Assembly: GCA_027922465.2 (NCBI GenBank)
Contig: BQMF02000049.1
Coordinates: forward strand, 1,164,264-1,228,263
DNA from: Turritopsis dohrnii
Lineage: Eukaryota; Cnidaria; Hydrozoa; Anthoathecata; Oceaniidae
Direction of reading: 5' to 3'
Length of the DNA: 64,000 nt
Part shown: in pieces, positions 1 through 11,762 of the stretch
Position numbering within the stretch: position 1 is the stretch's first letter
Layout of the letters: each line of letters opens with the position of its first letter
Program-made: the position numbers and the translations under genes
The notes under the pieces: model-generated
Databases searched by the model: none
The model's input: only the letters and a program-made list of their open reading frames with translations
What the model was told of the DNA's origin: nothing

Positions 1-2664
1 ATAATCATTCTTAGTTTCTTTGCTTAAAACAGGTGCATGAGGAACCCATATAAAGGAGTGGATATGTGGACTACCACGAAACTGAAATTCAACTTTTATA
101 GCATAATATTCAATTTTACCTAAAGGTCCATATTTCCGCAAAAGAATTTCTTTAAAAAATGTTTCAACCCTAAACTGAAAGTGCCGTGCAGTGAATACAG
201 GGTTTTGATTCAACATTTCACACCTGTTTGCGTAATCAAAATGTTCTTCTGTAAGATTAATATTATTCAGCCGGGCAAGAATAACTAACAGCTCATCCCA
301 TCGTAGGTCTGCGCATGACAAGGTCAGAAAGAATGTTGGTAAACCTAATTGTTTAACCATGGCAAGAACATCATTTAAGAAGCCTTTCCAATATGCAGGT
401 GTTCCTTTTACAGATTTCATAAATAAAAAGCCTTGATCTTCTGACATGAAGGACTTTACCTGTTTCCTTAAAATTATTTTTCAGTTGTCCTGCAGTTATC
501 TCTCCATGAACTTTGCGTGTTGCTACATTTATTTGGTTGAGCAAATTCATTTGCTGCATAACATAATGTGCAAAGAAAATATAGTCAGTGTTAGATGCAA
601 ATCTCTGACTAAAATTTAGCAGTCGCTGGTTAAAGTATTTTGTGGCAGACAATGCAACTTCTCGGGTCACTTTGTAACCAAATTTTCCTGATGGAAGCAA
701 ATATGGAAAAGCAAGCTCTTCACAAAAATCATCAACAAAGAAAGACATAGGCTGCTTACATTCACCTGGAGCTACATCCAAAATTCCTTCTATTGCATTA
801 TAAATATTAGGTATCAAACAAATCTCATCTGAACCTGTTTGCTCAAGATTCATTGGATTTTCGTCTTCCAGTTCATCATGGTTGTTGGTATTTGCATTTT
901 CTTCAGTACTGATTGGAAATTCATCTTGATCAATAATTGCATCAGCATCAACTAGAGAAAGTAACTCTTTAGTGATATTATCCATGTTGATGAGAATATC
1001 AGCATAGAAAGGGTTGTTTGCCTTTAAATACTCCAATGCACCTTTTACACAATCAGGACGGACATTTTCAAATAAAACATGGCCACGAAAATGAAGTTTT
1101 CTCTTTAATTTAACAAAAATTAATCCATTGCTGTCCATTCCTTGCGGTAAGCAATTAATAACTGCATTAACATTCACTGGCACATTACAAACAGCACCTT
1201 TAATTTTAGGCATTTGACCTTTAGGCATAATACTTATTTTTTTGAACAATATGCGTTTTGCAATCAAAGTCTTTTCCAAGCGATTGAAACACTGAATTTC
1301 TTTAGGTAGGGGCAAGACTTCTAATTTGTTCCGTACTGCTTGGCAGGGCACAGCTCCTTTCAGCAAATGGTGGTCACAAGTGACACAAACATACTTTTTG
1401 CCATCATAACTTGCTTCATCAGTAAATACTGGAGTTAATTCATATTTGTAGCATTCCTTTTTAAACACCTTTACTGTTCTACGATAAAGACAACGGTTGC
1501 AAACCACACATACATGGTAAGGTCCCTGACATATTTTAGATTTAAAACTTGAAATACAATCTTTACTTTTCCTACAAACCTTCAAAGCTTTTTTCTTTTT
1601 TTCAGCATGTTTTTGAGATCCTATGTTCAATGTGTAGGCAATTCGCTTGGAATTTTTATTTTTAACTTTTGAAACTTCAGTGGCTTTTCTTTTCCTGCAC
1701 TGAGCTTTAGCTGAATCTGATGCATTTCGCTCTCTACACTTAGCTTTGGCAGAATCTGATGCATTTCTTTCCCTACATTTAGCTTTGGCAGAATCTGATG
1801 CATTTCTTTTCCTACACTTTGCTTTAGCAGAATCTGATGCATTTCTTTCTCTACATTTAGCTTTAGCAGTATCTGATACCTTTCGTTCTCTGCATTTTGC
1901 CTTTTCATTAGCAGTTCTTTTTCTTTTCCGATCTTTTGCCTTAGAATATTCATTTTGAAGATTTTCTATAGTACCATCTTCCAAAATGTTTACACAAATA
2001 CTTTGTGTTTCAAAAGGTACAGACAAATCAGTTTCATTAACATATGTGGAAATCAAATAATTTTCAAGGTCAGTTTTTGTTTTAAATTTCAATAATGTTG
2101 AGAAACCATTAGCAGTTGACTGACCAAATATATCTTTGCTATGTGAATCTAATAAAAAGTAAAATTTTTTTGTCCAAATTACAGAAATGCAAAACCTTTT
2201 ATAAAAAAAATGAGAGAATCTCCATCAAAATCCTCTGAAACCAAAAACCCAGACAGGTCTCCATAACTTAACAGACCACTTCTGTTTTTTAAAAATCTTA
2301 AAAATATATGGCTTCCCAGCAAAGTTATTTGTTGTGGAAGTTCTGTAGCCATTAAGTAGTCTTCACTATTCAAGGATTTATATAGGTCATCCCCTTGCAT
2401 GACAATGAAATCCAAATCATCTGCATTCCATCGTCCAATATGTTTTATTGCTGAAACACAGATTGAAATCAAAGCACAACATGAACACTGCCTGCCAGCT
2501 GTGCTACCAAACATTACATCTGCTTGATTAAACCTGCCTTGGACTGAAGTCTCAATTCTTATATTTCCCTTAGTCAATGGTGACATTGTTAATTCAGTGG
2601 ATAACACGGCAAGGCGATGTGACTGATAAAACTTATTAATTGCACTAGCAAACCGATTAAGCTG
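1..2664 (-). pseudogene. Helitron-type rolling-circle transposon protein, degraded, 3' end beyond the window
   Basis: Read on the minus strand, this is one long Helitron replicase/helicase precursor broken by two frameshifts. From the N-terminus: a domain with a GRQCSCCAL cysteine motif (near 2490) and, one frame over, an LLDSHSKD D-x-H motif (near 2130), suggesting a papain-like or tegument-type cysteine-protease fold; a Lys/Arg/Cys tandem repeat (about 1690-1920); a Cys-rich domain of the DUF6570 type seen in Helitron proteins (about 1540-1080); and the Helitron_like_N replicase domain. The HUH nickase motif, seen as PHIHS, lies at 55-69. Frame is lost in a T-run at about 2190-2215 and again at about 450-465, so the copy is probably dead. 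The PIF1-like helicase would lie left of the window. The Helitron assignment is firm; the protease idea is inference. Confidence 0.85.
1687..1920 (-). repeat. 39-bp coding tandem repeat inside the Helitron protein
   Basis: About six copies of a 39-bp unit encode a 13-residue peptide of the form AKAKCRERNASDS. The units differ mostly by single substitutions (RER/RKR, NASDS/KVSDT). The tract is basic and has one cysteine per unit. It lies between the protease-like and Cys-rich domains and may be a linker or a nucleic-acid-binding tail. The array also yields spurious open frames on both strands. Confidence 0.9.
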
Positions 2665-2828
2665 TGTTATATAGAAAGTAGACTAATATAAATGACTGCA
2701 AAAAATAATTGATGTGAAACAAATGTAATCAAATAGGTGCTTGGGGAAAGCACAGAACGAATGGTGCTTGGGCAAAAGCACAGAGCGAATAACAAAGCAC
2801 AAAATAAAAGGTGCTTCTTTTGGGAAAA

Positions 2829-2924
2829 GCACAAAACAATACGGTACTGATTAACAGCACAAAACAATATGGTACTGATTAACAGCACAAAACAATATGG
2901 TACTGATTAACAGCACAAAAATAA
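2829..2924. repeat. 28-bp tandem repeat, about 3.4 copies
   Basis: Three full units of 28 bp begin with GCACAAAACAAT and end with GTACTGATTAACA; a fourth is partial. The first unit has C where the others have T. Degenerate relatives built on AAAGCACA lie just upstream (2745-2828). It sits 5' of the Helitron reading frame and may belong to that element's leader. Confidence 0.9.
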
Positions 2925-2929
2925 GATAA

Positions 2930-3660
2930 ACGATGCGTATATGAATTTTCAATCAAGAAATCAGACAAGAAAAATACTTTCTTCAACACGCGTTCAGCTT
3001 CTTCAGGTTTCTTTCAGAATATTGTTTTTTTTCAAAGATGATTTACAAATTACCACGTGGTACTACTGCTCAGGCTAATCAGAAAGATTGGTGAAACAAA
3101 ACATACACGTGACCTATAATAGCACTTGACTGTAAACTTATCGCAGAATTCATGTAATTCATGTAAACACCACACGAAATGGTTCATAACTTGGAGGAGT
3201 AGTAGTAGGAGGAGGAGAAACACGGGTATCTCCTTATAATAATCCGCAATCGTGTGTAACACATTTAACTTAGAGAGTGTTTTGTTTTTGTTTTTTTAAT
3301 GGTCAAAATCTTCTTAATCGTGGTCATATAGCGGCAGTTAGACCACGCAAGACACATTCACGATTACGGAGGATCTAACGTCAGTTTTCTTTAAGCCAAT
3401 CAAAACGCAAGAAATGTTTTTTTCGCTATTTTGATTGGCTGCCGAAAATCAAAAATCTTTCACATCCGTCAAAATAATTACAAAGGTTTCCGGTTATGGT
3501 ATTACAAATAATAATAATAATAATAAATCGATCAATCGGCGCGAGGGATTGATTCGGCAGTGATCAGATTTACATCATCACTCTGTGCAAAGATCTTCTT
3601 TACTGATCGGGAACCGCGTAAACATAGGAGCTGGCTTCTAAGCAGGCTGAAACTTATTCT
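2930..3660. other. No gene seen; microsatellite and flanks
   Basis: No convincing coding sequence. An (AAT)n microsatellite at about 3507-3527 lies just beyond the 3' end of the next retrotransposon (minus strand) and may be its simple-sequence tail. A (TAG)n/(GGA)n run lies near 3199-3217. Confidence 0.6.
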
Positions 3661-3669
3661 TGTACGGAG

Positions 3670-6520
3670 TCAATTTTTCACTATTCTGGGATCGTTATCT
3701 CTTCTTTCAGCTATCATTTCGGCTAATCGATTGTAGAATGTGAGACACTCCTTCGCCATGCCACCAAAGCACGTGAAAACAAGGGGTGTGAAGCTGCCAT
3801 GATCGATGGTGTTGACCCGTCTGTTGTAAGCTCGTTTCTTTGCTTTTTCATTTGAACGATGCGAAGCTTCGAGTGTCTGAGTGAGGTACGATTTAGCAGT
3901 AGGGTTGAAAACCTTAACATCTAAGTACGCTACTTGTCCCTTCACCCAGAACCCTCTGGCAGCAACATCAACTCTCGCCTCATCACTCTTTATGACTGAG
4001 GCTGGCAATTCTTCTCCTGTGATCTTCTGCAGGACTGGTTCGACTGCTATGTCTTTGCAGCATTCAGACAACATTTCGGCAGTAACATCGCGTATTTCGT
4101 TGTGTCTTATGGCGATGAAACCACCCTTCGGACACGAAAGAGCGTGGTCCACACTGAATTTTGCGCCACAGACACAATGTGGAGATAGTCGCTTCAAAGG
4201 TATGTCGTACCTGATGTATAGGCCGTCCCAGAATGATTGCTTGTCAAGCAGGAATCCGTATTGTTTTATCGGTAGCGTTGTGAGCCAATTCGAGGCCCCC
4301 TTTTCCATGCTTGCTTCCAGACACCTCGTTGTAATCGTGTCGGAAATCGTTACTTTAAAAGCAGCTAGTTTCTCTACGTTATGCTTTTTCTTTTCGTCGT
4401 TCAGCTTGCGAATCTCTTTAGCTTGCGACGTTTCAACGGTCTCGTCATAAATGCTGCATTGGAGTTTGACCTTCTTCACCATGTCTGTGGTTGCGCCTCT
4501 TGAGTTTCTATATTCAAGTGAACTGCGCTCAACCGGGTTTTGGATTGCTAGGCCTCCTAATTTGACTGGCAGTGTAAATAAAAGCCTTTCATCATCGTTG
4601 CATACGTAGCCGTTCAGGAGAGCAGGAAGAAGAGTGTTACGGATGACCAGCTCCAACGGTTTGAACTCATGTTCGATATCAGGGATTGTTCGCATCACAT
4701 AAGTAAACTTATGTTGAAATCCGAAGACGTAGGCAGCATACGCACAATGTGGATACGACTTTGCAATATCTGATAAAACTCTCAATTCACAGATCCATTG
4801 ACTCACTAACTCCGACACGTATCTCTTTTTGTGCGTTTCACTTCCAACTATTGCTCCTAAATGACGATTACCTTCCGTGGTTATATTGACACCTGTTCCT
4901 TCAAATTCACGAACAGCTTCCTCCAAATGGGCGTCCTTAACTATCAACCAACTCTTGCTAGGCTTTGGGTAGTATCCGATATTAGGACCGTGATGGGATA
5001 TCTTTTTGAACCAAGAATGAAGTTCTTTCACTGTCCCTATATCCCCGTGAAGTCGTCGGCAAAAGCGATTTTTTTCAAAGAACCGTCATCAAAGTCTTGT
5101 TGAAGCAAAGGCAATATTCCAATAGCGTACATTGCCATTGCCACTGGATCCCCCTGCGTTGTGCCCTCATTCGATAGTATTTCACGGCCACCCTGGATGA
5201 ACAACTTAGCTGGCGTCTGGTAACAGTTGGTGATGTATGTGGAGAACTCTGGGCATAAAATCTCCATGTTGCTAAGGGTTACTGCTCGCTTAATGGAGTT
5301 AAAGGCGTTTGAAGCATCTACCTGCAAAATACCATGGTTGCTATCGTCATCATACAAATCCACCGCAGCATGAACAGCAATCTCACATCCCGATTTTATT
5401 CCTGCGCATAATTGGAGATTGCCAGCTGCTTGTACGATATCCTTCTTCAGACACGCCACTACCGATTTGCCAATAATTCGACGAATTACTTCTCCGATAC
5501 CGATAGGTCTTAACCCTGGGTTTTTGTCCAGGGGTATAAGTCTGCAGGCAATATATGCATCCAAACTTTGCGGGTCTTTAACACGATCAGAGCATAATAA
5601 CCTGGCAAATTTAGCAAGAGATTTTCATCGCCAGATGCTGTACCAAAAATGTTACTTCCTAAAATTCTCCGCCAATCGTCAGCATCCCAACCCGATATTC
5701 CCGAAGCACCCTTTGTTCTTACTGCAGCCTTCAGAATTGCATTTTCATCAATATTCTCGTAGACAACCGGATTTACGTATTTCACTGGGCCTCTGAGTAG
5801 GAGATCATCATTCAAAGGACAACCATCGGGATGCTTTATGTTTAATTCGTTCATTGTTTGTTCGTTGAGTGGTAAGATGCCATTGCATTGCTCATTTGAA
5901 AGCAGGCGAAGAGCCCCAGTTACATTTCCTTTTATCATAAGTTTTTCAAAAGTTTCTCCAATGTTATCTTTCTTTTTGGGCAGTGATTTTGTCAAACGGC
6001 TCTGAATAACAAGACACTCGCCCACCAGATCACTGATTTTTCTATCTTTCCACAATTGTAGTCTTCTCTCGAGAACTTTTCTATTGTCAGATGCAGAACT
6101 CTTAGAGTTTATTCGTTGTAATAAAAGATTCGGAAGGATCATTAACATTTTTAGAGCTACATCTCTCAACGGCGACTTGTTGTTCCATAGATCAATGGCT
6201 TTAGTGAGTTCTTGAACGAAGCTCTTACCGGTGCTCCCTTTCGGCAACTGGAAGATGTTTTTTCTCCATATTGTCATCTTTTTATATGCTTCATGTATTT
6301 CACGTCTAAAGTCATTTTCGCTGACAATTTCTGGAGCAATGACCAGTGCATCAAAGCAGGCAACGTCATCTGCTTTTAAGGACTTGCAGGTTCTCTGGTG
6401 GTTTTTTAATCCTGATAAGCATTTGCAAATTCGTTTACATGCAACACAGAGATGAAGGTTTGCGTTTACTGTAACTCTCATCGGCGTAGGTTGCGATCCA
6501 GCGATCTCGTTTGAAGACAT
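3670..6520 (-). pseudogene. R2-type non-LTR retrotransposon (RT plus restriction-like endonuclease), frameshifted
   Basis: Three minus-strand frames form one polyprotein. The N-terminal piece (from a Met at 6520 to about 5615) carries a Cys/His zinc finger (CVACKR...HQRTC) as in site-specific R2-like elements. The middle piece (5564-5037) is reverse transcriptase, with VDASNAF (motif A), TTQGDPVAMAMYA (motif B) and FADD (motif C). The last piece (5031-3670) holds the thumb, a zinc knuckle (CVCG...H...C) and a PD-(D/E)XK endonuclease (ARVDVAARGFW then YLDVKVF). Frame is lost at about 5615-5622 and by an extra TA at about 5040, right after FADD. The C-terminal nuclease and absence of an APE domain place it with RLE-bearing clades (R2, R4, NeSL, CRE, Hero); I cannot choose the clade. 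Confidence 0.88.
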
Positions 6521-6639
6521 TATTAATAATATATGGCTTGTTGCAGCAAATGTGAATCTAAAAATCGACTGACAGAACACTACGACTTCTTTATCAACAG
6601 TTTCTGCGTCTTTAAACACTTGTTTCAGCAAGAAGTTGC

Positions 6640-7080
6640 AAAACAGTTTTGGTTTCGTTTTCTTGTTTACATTTTGCGTCCGCCATCTTTAACCGTCAAT
6701 CGTCAATCAAAAATCGATGGCAGCAGAACGGTTAGTAAATCCGTTAGTCTACAGACAGAAGCAGACGAAGGTGAATTTGGTTGAGCACGAAGCAAGACTG
6801 GGTGAATTTCTTATTACAAAAACTTTTAATCTTCGATCAATACTGGACCAATATCAAGTCAGAAACAGTGTTGGCAAACAAGAAGTCTGTTTCATGTTTT
6901 TCAGCACAAAATGCTTGCGAGATTGAGCGGGGGAGAAAGCATATACTTTATTTAGTTATTTGTTTACAGGTATGAAATATAGAAAGTAAAAAGTTTAGAA
7001 GTGTTTAAAAATGGCTAAAGCAGAAGAGCAGAAAATGTTGTTTACTAACATGATGATGATGTGAATTGATTATTGAAAGG
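6640..7080. other. No gene seen
   Basis: Between the 5' side of the retrotransposon and the following MITE. The overlapping short plus-strand frames here look like chance and show no domain. Confidence 0.5.
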
Positions 7081-7082
7081 TA

Positions 7083-7766
7083 TACCGTCTTCATGTCTAA
7101 TTACGGACAGCCTTTGTAATTACGAACATCAAAATGTAAACAAACATTCTTGTCACGAAAATAGACGTGCGTTCTTGCCAAGTTCACCACGTATAACTGA
7201 ATAAAATGTTTTATGAAACAGAGCAATCCAATAGAGAGCAATTAGCAGCAACACTTGAAGAATAATGGACCGTGAAAATATATTTCAATACTCAGTAAAA
7301 AGTAACCTCTCCCACTGTGATTGACGTACAAAAACTTTATTTATTTGACTTGTTTTATGATAATTAAGTTTCTAAAAGTATGATCTAAAAACATTTTGAT
7401 TCCTCAATTCATTTTTAAACATAAATTTTCGACCTGTCGATAATGACGGAGGTGGCCATTATTATTTTTTATCCGTAAATATGGCTACCATTGTACACAT
7501 GGAGCTCATAAAAATAGGCATGATTCTCAAGAGGGCGCAGTCTATTTTAAATCTTAAAAGTTTAGAAAAATAAATTCTAAATGGCATATTGGTAATTTTC
7601 TCTAGCGTTCAAATAAATTTAATTATCTCTCTCTGAAGTTTGTTTTATTACAGTTTGGTTGACAGTACGGGATGTGCCGTGTTTTTAATTTACAGACGGT
7701 TGGAATTATGTTTTGATCAATGTCCGTAATTACGAAGGCTGTCCGTAATTAGACACGAAGACGGTA
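7083..7766. mobile_element. MITE with 48-bp terminal inverted repeats, TA target duplication
   Basis: Both ends read TACCGTCTTC-RTGTCTAATTACGG inward. The arms (7083-7130 and 7719-7766) match over about 48 bp with three transitions. TA flanks both ends (7081-7082, 7767-7768), as in Tc1/mariner-type elements. The 684-bp interior has no transposase, so this is non-autonomous. The terminal unit GTCCGTAATTA is itself repeated within each arm. Confidence 0.9.
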
Positions 7767-7769
7767 TAT

Positions 7770-8790
7770 AATCGTCTTTTGTTTGAAGTTAAACCAAAGT
7801 TAAAATAATATGGATCTGTTTACTAAGAAGACAGTTAGTATGCTGGATGAGTAAAGAATAACTGTTGTGAATTAGCCAGAGGAGTTTTTCACTGAGTTTA
7901 AAAATGGTTCCACAGATGTCAATGTTCTGTCATCACGGTTGTGTTTTTTAAGGTTAATGCTTTCTCAAGGTTTCTTTTAGTTTGTTTTGTTTTTCTTTCG
8001 ATATCGTCATTGCATGATTAAGTTTTTTTGTATACTTTTTGAATGTTTTCATTTGTTAAAAAATCTTTAGCTATACAAATTCTCTTATTAAGTTTGTGTC
8101 TTTAATTATTATTTTTAAGTTTAATATATATATATATATATGTTCTCGAAGTTCCTTTTTTATTGTTTGTTTGTTTGTTTGTCATAATACGGTTAGGTAT
8201 TTGAATCATTATGCATTCGAAATCTTTTTTCTTTTAGATAAGCAAAATAAAAAATACAATAACCATAAAGAAATGAAACTCATGGTTTAAATCATGATGT
8301 TGATGGTTGGTGAAGAACAGATTATCAATTTCAAAAATTCTGTCCAATGTAACTTCAACACGAAAGAAACACAGTTGGAAGGTATCGATTTGTTTTCAAT
8401 TCACATTTTGTAATGTTATTCAATGTTTGCTTTTGTGTTCTGTATTATATATTGCTTTTTTTACACTAAAGTTACTTCTATTTTGTGTATACGATATTAT
8501 ACTTCTTTGTTGTATTGCCATTTGTTTCTGCATTAAATCATCTGCATGTAAAAACATGATTTTAGTCTGCAGTAGGGCATTTTAAGTGTTGCAATGTTTG
8601 TTTCACGTCTCCAGGGTAAAAAATAAGTTTTCGAAACCTTTATTCGGTTCAGTTCCAGTGATACACATATGCATTTATACGCATTATTATAATAGTGGGA
8701 TGTTGGATTCTTTGCATTAGTTTTATTATGATTTGTTTTACATAGGAGTTACTTTGATATGATTAGGTAAATAGTTGGTAAATATTTAAT
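7770..8790. other. No gene seen
   Basis: AT-rich, with a (TA)n run at about 8125-8142 and TGTT/GTTT runs. The open frames at 8096-8290 and 8307-8585 are low-complexity hydrophobic translations of AT-rich DNA with no recognisable domain. Confidence 0.6.
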
Positions 8791-8794
8791 TAAC

Positions 8795-9060
8795 TAATCC
8801 TCTCTCTCGGTTCAACTCACGTTGACTAAAACTGGTAAAAATTATTACCAGTTATATTCAATACTCTACAACATGGGCAAACTTATCATTGCCAATTCTT
8901 CATTTTATCTTTCGTGAACTAGACGCATGCTGAACATGGCTTGACATTAGATTTTTCATCACGGGGAACCATTGCATTGCATCTTCAATCAATACAATTT
9001 ATTTTACAGAGTGAAAAAAGCCACACACAGCGCGTGTTTTTATTTTTGATGGGTTTAAGA
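8795..9060 (-). repeat. Dispersed repeat family 1, minus-oriented piece
   Basis: The segment with CAACATGGGCAAACTTATC and GACGCATGCTGAACATGG matches, inverted, the start of the copies at 9406 and 52130. The segment 8941-9060 matches, inverted, 10050-10182, sharing GGGGAACCATTGCATTGC and the CGCGCTGTG-type end. It is a fragmented, rearranged repeat without coding capacity. Confidence 0.75.
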
Positions 9061-9405
9061 TCTTCCAAGTAAAACGACTGTTCTGCGCTCCTATATTTAA
9101 AGTTTAAAGTACTTACAGCACTGATACCCTTTTTTTTTAAATGAGTTGCTCCCTGCATGGCCGAAGCCACTACTAGGCAAAAAGCTACAAGATGAGAAAA
9201 GGAAGAACAGTTATAAAGACAGATGAGAGGGATGAGAAAAGGAAGAAGAGTTATAAAGACAGAGCAAGGTGGCGGTTAACCTTGGATTTAAAAGATTGCA
9301 GATCATACTCAGCAGGAAAACAACTATGAGGGAGGAAGTCATGTGGGAGTTCATCATGATGTGATTTAATTTTTCGACACTCCCCCAAAAAATTTGGCCT
9401 AAATT

Positions 9406-9920
9406 TGAGTTCACCAAAAATAAAATTAAGGAATTTGCAATGATAAGTGTGCCCATGTTGTAGAGCTCAAAAAATTGATCAAATAAATGTATGGGATTGT
9501 TTTCCTACGATCAACCGTGTCGGAGATATCGTCGATCAAAATTTTGATGACGTCATAGACCCGTCCCCCAAAAAAATTAGACCCAAATTTTTCGTCACTC
9601 TATTGCCTGCATCGCGGACCCCAAAAAACGTCAGTTATCCCTATTGGTTACCGAGATAATTTTCCCTAAACGTCTCATTCGATTAGGGTCTCAATACAAT
9701 GGTTTCACACTGACGTCGCACAAAATAAAATAAAATAATCACTCTCACAACTCAATCTACCATTTTGCGTGACTTACAAACAAACAAACGCACAAACAAA
9801 CAAACAAACAGAGAATCGGCTATTAATATATAGGTGCATCTATATATTAATAGCCGATTCTCTGTTTGTCTGTATGTCACGCAAAATGGTAGATTGAGTT
9901 GTAAGAGTGATTATTTTATT
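9406..9920. repeat. Dispersed repeat family 1, second copy with a head-to-head palindromic end
   Basis: From about 9406 (AAAATAAAATTAAGGAATT) to about 9730 this closely matches 52180-52500, including the CCCCAAAAAACGTCAGT segment. The following 9731-9834 and 9842-9920 form a long inverted repeat (ACCATTTTGCGTGAC ... GAGAATCGGCTATTAATAT, then its reverse), as if two copies met end to end. The open frame at 9447-9659 lies in this repeat and is not a gene. Confidence 0.85.
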
Positions 9921-10039
9921 TACTAGTATCCCGTGTAAAAATTTTTTACAGGTTTTAATCGATGTGAGCTGAACAGAGAGAAAGGCTTAGTATAATGAAT
10001 TTTAGTATGATAAAGTTCCTCAATTGTTTGGAATGTAGA

Positions 10040-10182
10040 ATGTTTAGAATGTAGTATCCCGTGTAGAATTCATCAAAAATAAAAATACGCGCTGTGCGTC
10101 CACTTTTTTCACTTTTTACATAAATTGTATAAATTGAAGATGCAATGCAATGGTTCCCCATGATTAAAAATATCTAACGTCA
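10040..10182. repeat. Dispersed repeat family 1, fragment
   Basis: Inverted match of 8941-9060. A diverged third relative is at about 10735-10875 (AATGCAATGCAATGTTTTCC and GCACAGCGCGTATT), so at least three fragments of the same unit lie within 2 kb. No gene is visible across 10183-10920. Confidence 0.7.
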
Positions 10183-10919
10183 ATACAGAAAAAAACACTC
10201 TTCACTCTTTTAATTAAAAATCTCTGGGTATTCCGGCTAAAGCATATCTAAATACCTAGAGATTTTTCAACACTGGAGTTATGAACAGAAAAAATTTTAA
10301 TCAGAAGATCTGAAACACATCAAAATATTCGTAATAAATCTTTCACAATACGATATATGCAGTAGTAAAAATAAATTGTGCGTACAGGTAAACAACAAAA
10401 AGATTAAAATCGCTGTAACTGTTCATGGAACGTAAATAAAATGTAAATAAAAGCCAAACGCGAAAGTCGTAAAGTGTCGAAATGTGAATTAAAAACAATT
10501 GCGATTTTCTTTACGAACCCAGAGCGTCATGATTAAAAACCATGATATTCATTTCTTTATTTGAAAAGTAATGATGCAGAAACCCTATTAATACTATAAG
10601 AAAAACAAAACAAACAAACAAAAAAGTTCTAAAGCGTACTTACCCTAAAAACGTTAATAAATCTTCGCGCAATACTTTCGTTGTTGTCTATTGTTTCTTG
10701 ATCTCGCGAATAATCAAAACATTTGAAACGATTAAATGCAATGCAATGTTTTCCCCTTACTAATCGTAGAAAAATATTAACCGCCGTGGTCTGACACTCC
10801 ATTATGAATAAGTGACCGCAAAAACGACCCGAAAGTTTAGAGAGTGAAAGCGTGAAAAGCGGATGCACAGCGCGTATTAGAATATAGATTGTGACTTCAT
10901 TCTTCTATAAATCAACTCA

Positions 10920-11176
10920 GAGTGGAAGCCTCTACTTCATAGTAACTTACAACGATGTAATATTAATCATATCTAAAGTTATTGCAATAAAAAGTGTAAG
11001 TTACTATCTTATTACATCATAAATATGCATTGCATAAATTAAATATAAGATTTTAAAAACGAAATATCTCAGAAACTATAAATAATTGAAATACTGAAAA
11101 GAGACTTGTTAAACAACTTTTTCAGCTCTATCATATTTATAAATTATCATTTTGGACGCAGGAATCCCTTTAATAG
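10920..11176. repeat. Partial, diverged copy of the TTAA MITE found in ferritin intron 1
   Basis: Contains TTACATCATAAATATGCATTGCATAA, AAATATCTCAGAA, GACTTGTTAAACAACTTTTT and a terminal GGAATCCCTTTAA, matching the right half of 21865-22332 in the same order. The left end is missing or unrecognisable. Confidence 0.7.
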
Positions 11177-11377
11177 ATTTCACCCTATTCCCTGTGTTAC
11201 ACTATCTTTTATTTAAAAATTGACAACAACAGAATACTGAAGAGCCTCCCTCAGCAACATTTTAAAATAAATGTTGCTGTTAAGTTAACACAGGCAGTAC
11301 ATAGGTTGGAGAACAATGTAGACTATTTTCTTTTTGTCTTATATTTCATCTTACGGTACCTATATTATATTTATATA

Positions 11378-11760
11378 TGTGACGGTTTGAGGGAAAATCA
11401 TAACAAGTGATATTATATACTGATAAATTAATCAGTAATTTATCAGAACTTTATCAGTTATAATCAGTAATACTGATAAATAATCAGTAATTCGTTCGAT
11501 TTATCAGTAATTTGTTCCATGAATCAGTAATTCATTCGATTTATCAGTAATTCATTCGATGAATCAGTAATACTGATAAATTACTGATTCTTTATCAGTA
11601 TTTACCAATTATTTTATCAGTAATACTGATTCATCAAACAAATTACTAATAAATCGAACGAATTACTGATTCATTGAAATCTATTGTTTTCTAATCAGTA
11701 ATTTACTGATAAATTTATCAGAAATTATCACTTGTTATGATTTTCCCTCAAACCGTCACA
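11378..11760. mobile_element. Palindromic MITE with internal ATCAGTAATT repeats
   Basis: The ends are near-perfect inverted repeats of about 35 bp beginning TGTGACGGTTTGAGGGAAAA, flanked by TA. The whole 383 bp is an imperfect palindrome: the interior is a series of AATCAGTAATTCATTCGAT units and their reverse complements, so a single strand could fold into one long hairpin. No coding capacity. Confidence 0.92.
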
Positions 11761-11762
11761 TA

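Noticed and set aside
1627..1958. Open frames on both strands across the Helitron repeat array
   Set aside because: They are shadow readings of the 39-bp repeat; only the long minus frame matches a family.
9447..9659. Open frame of 70 codons
   Set aside because: It lies wholly in a non-coding repeat that recurs at 52.2 kb with a different reading.
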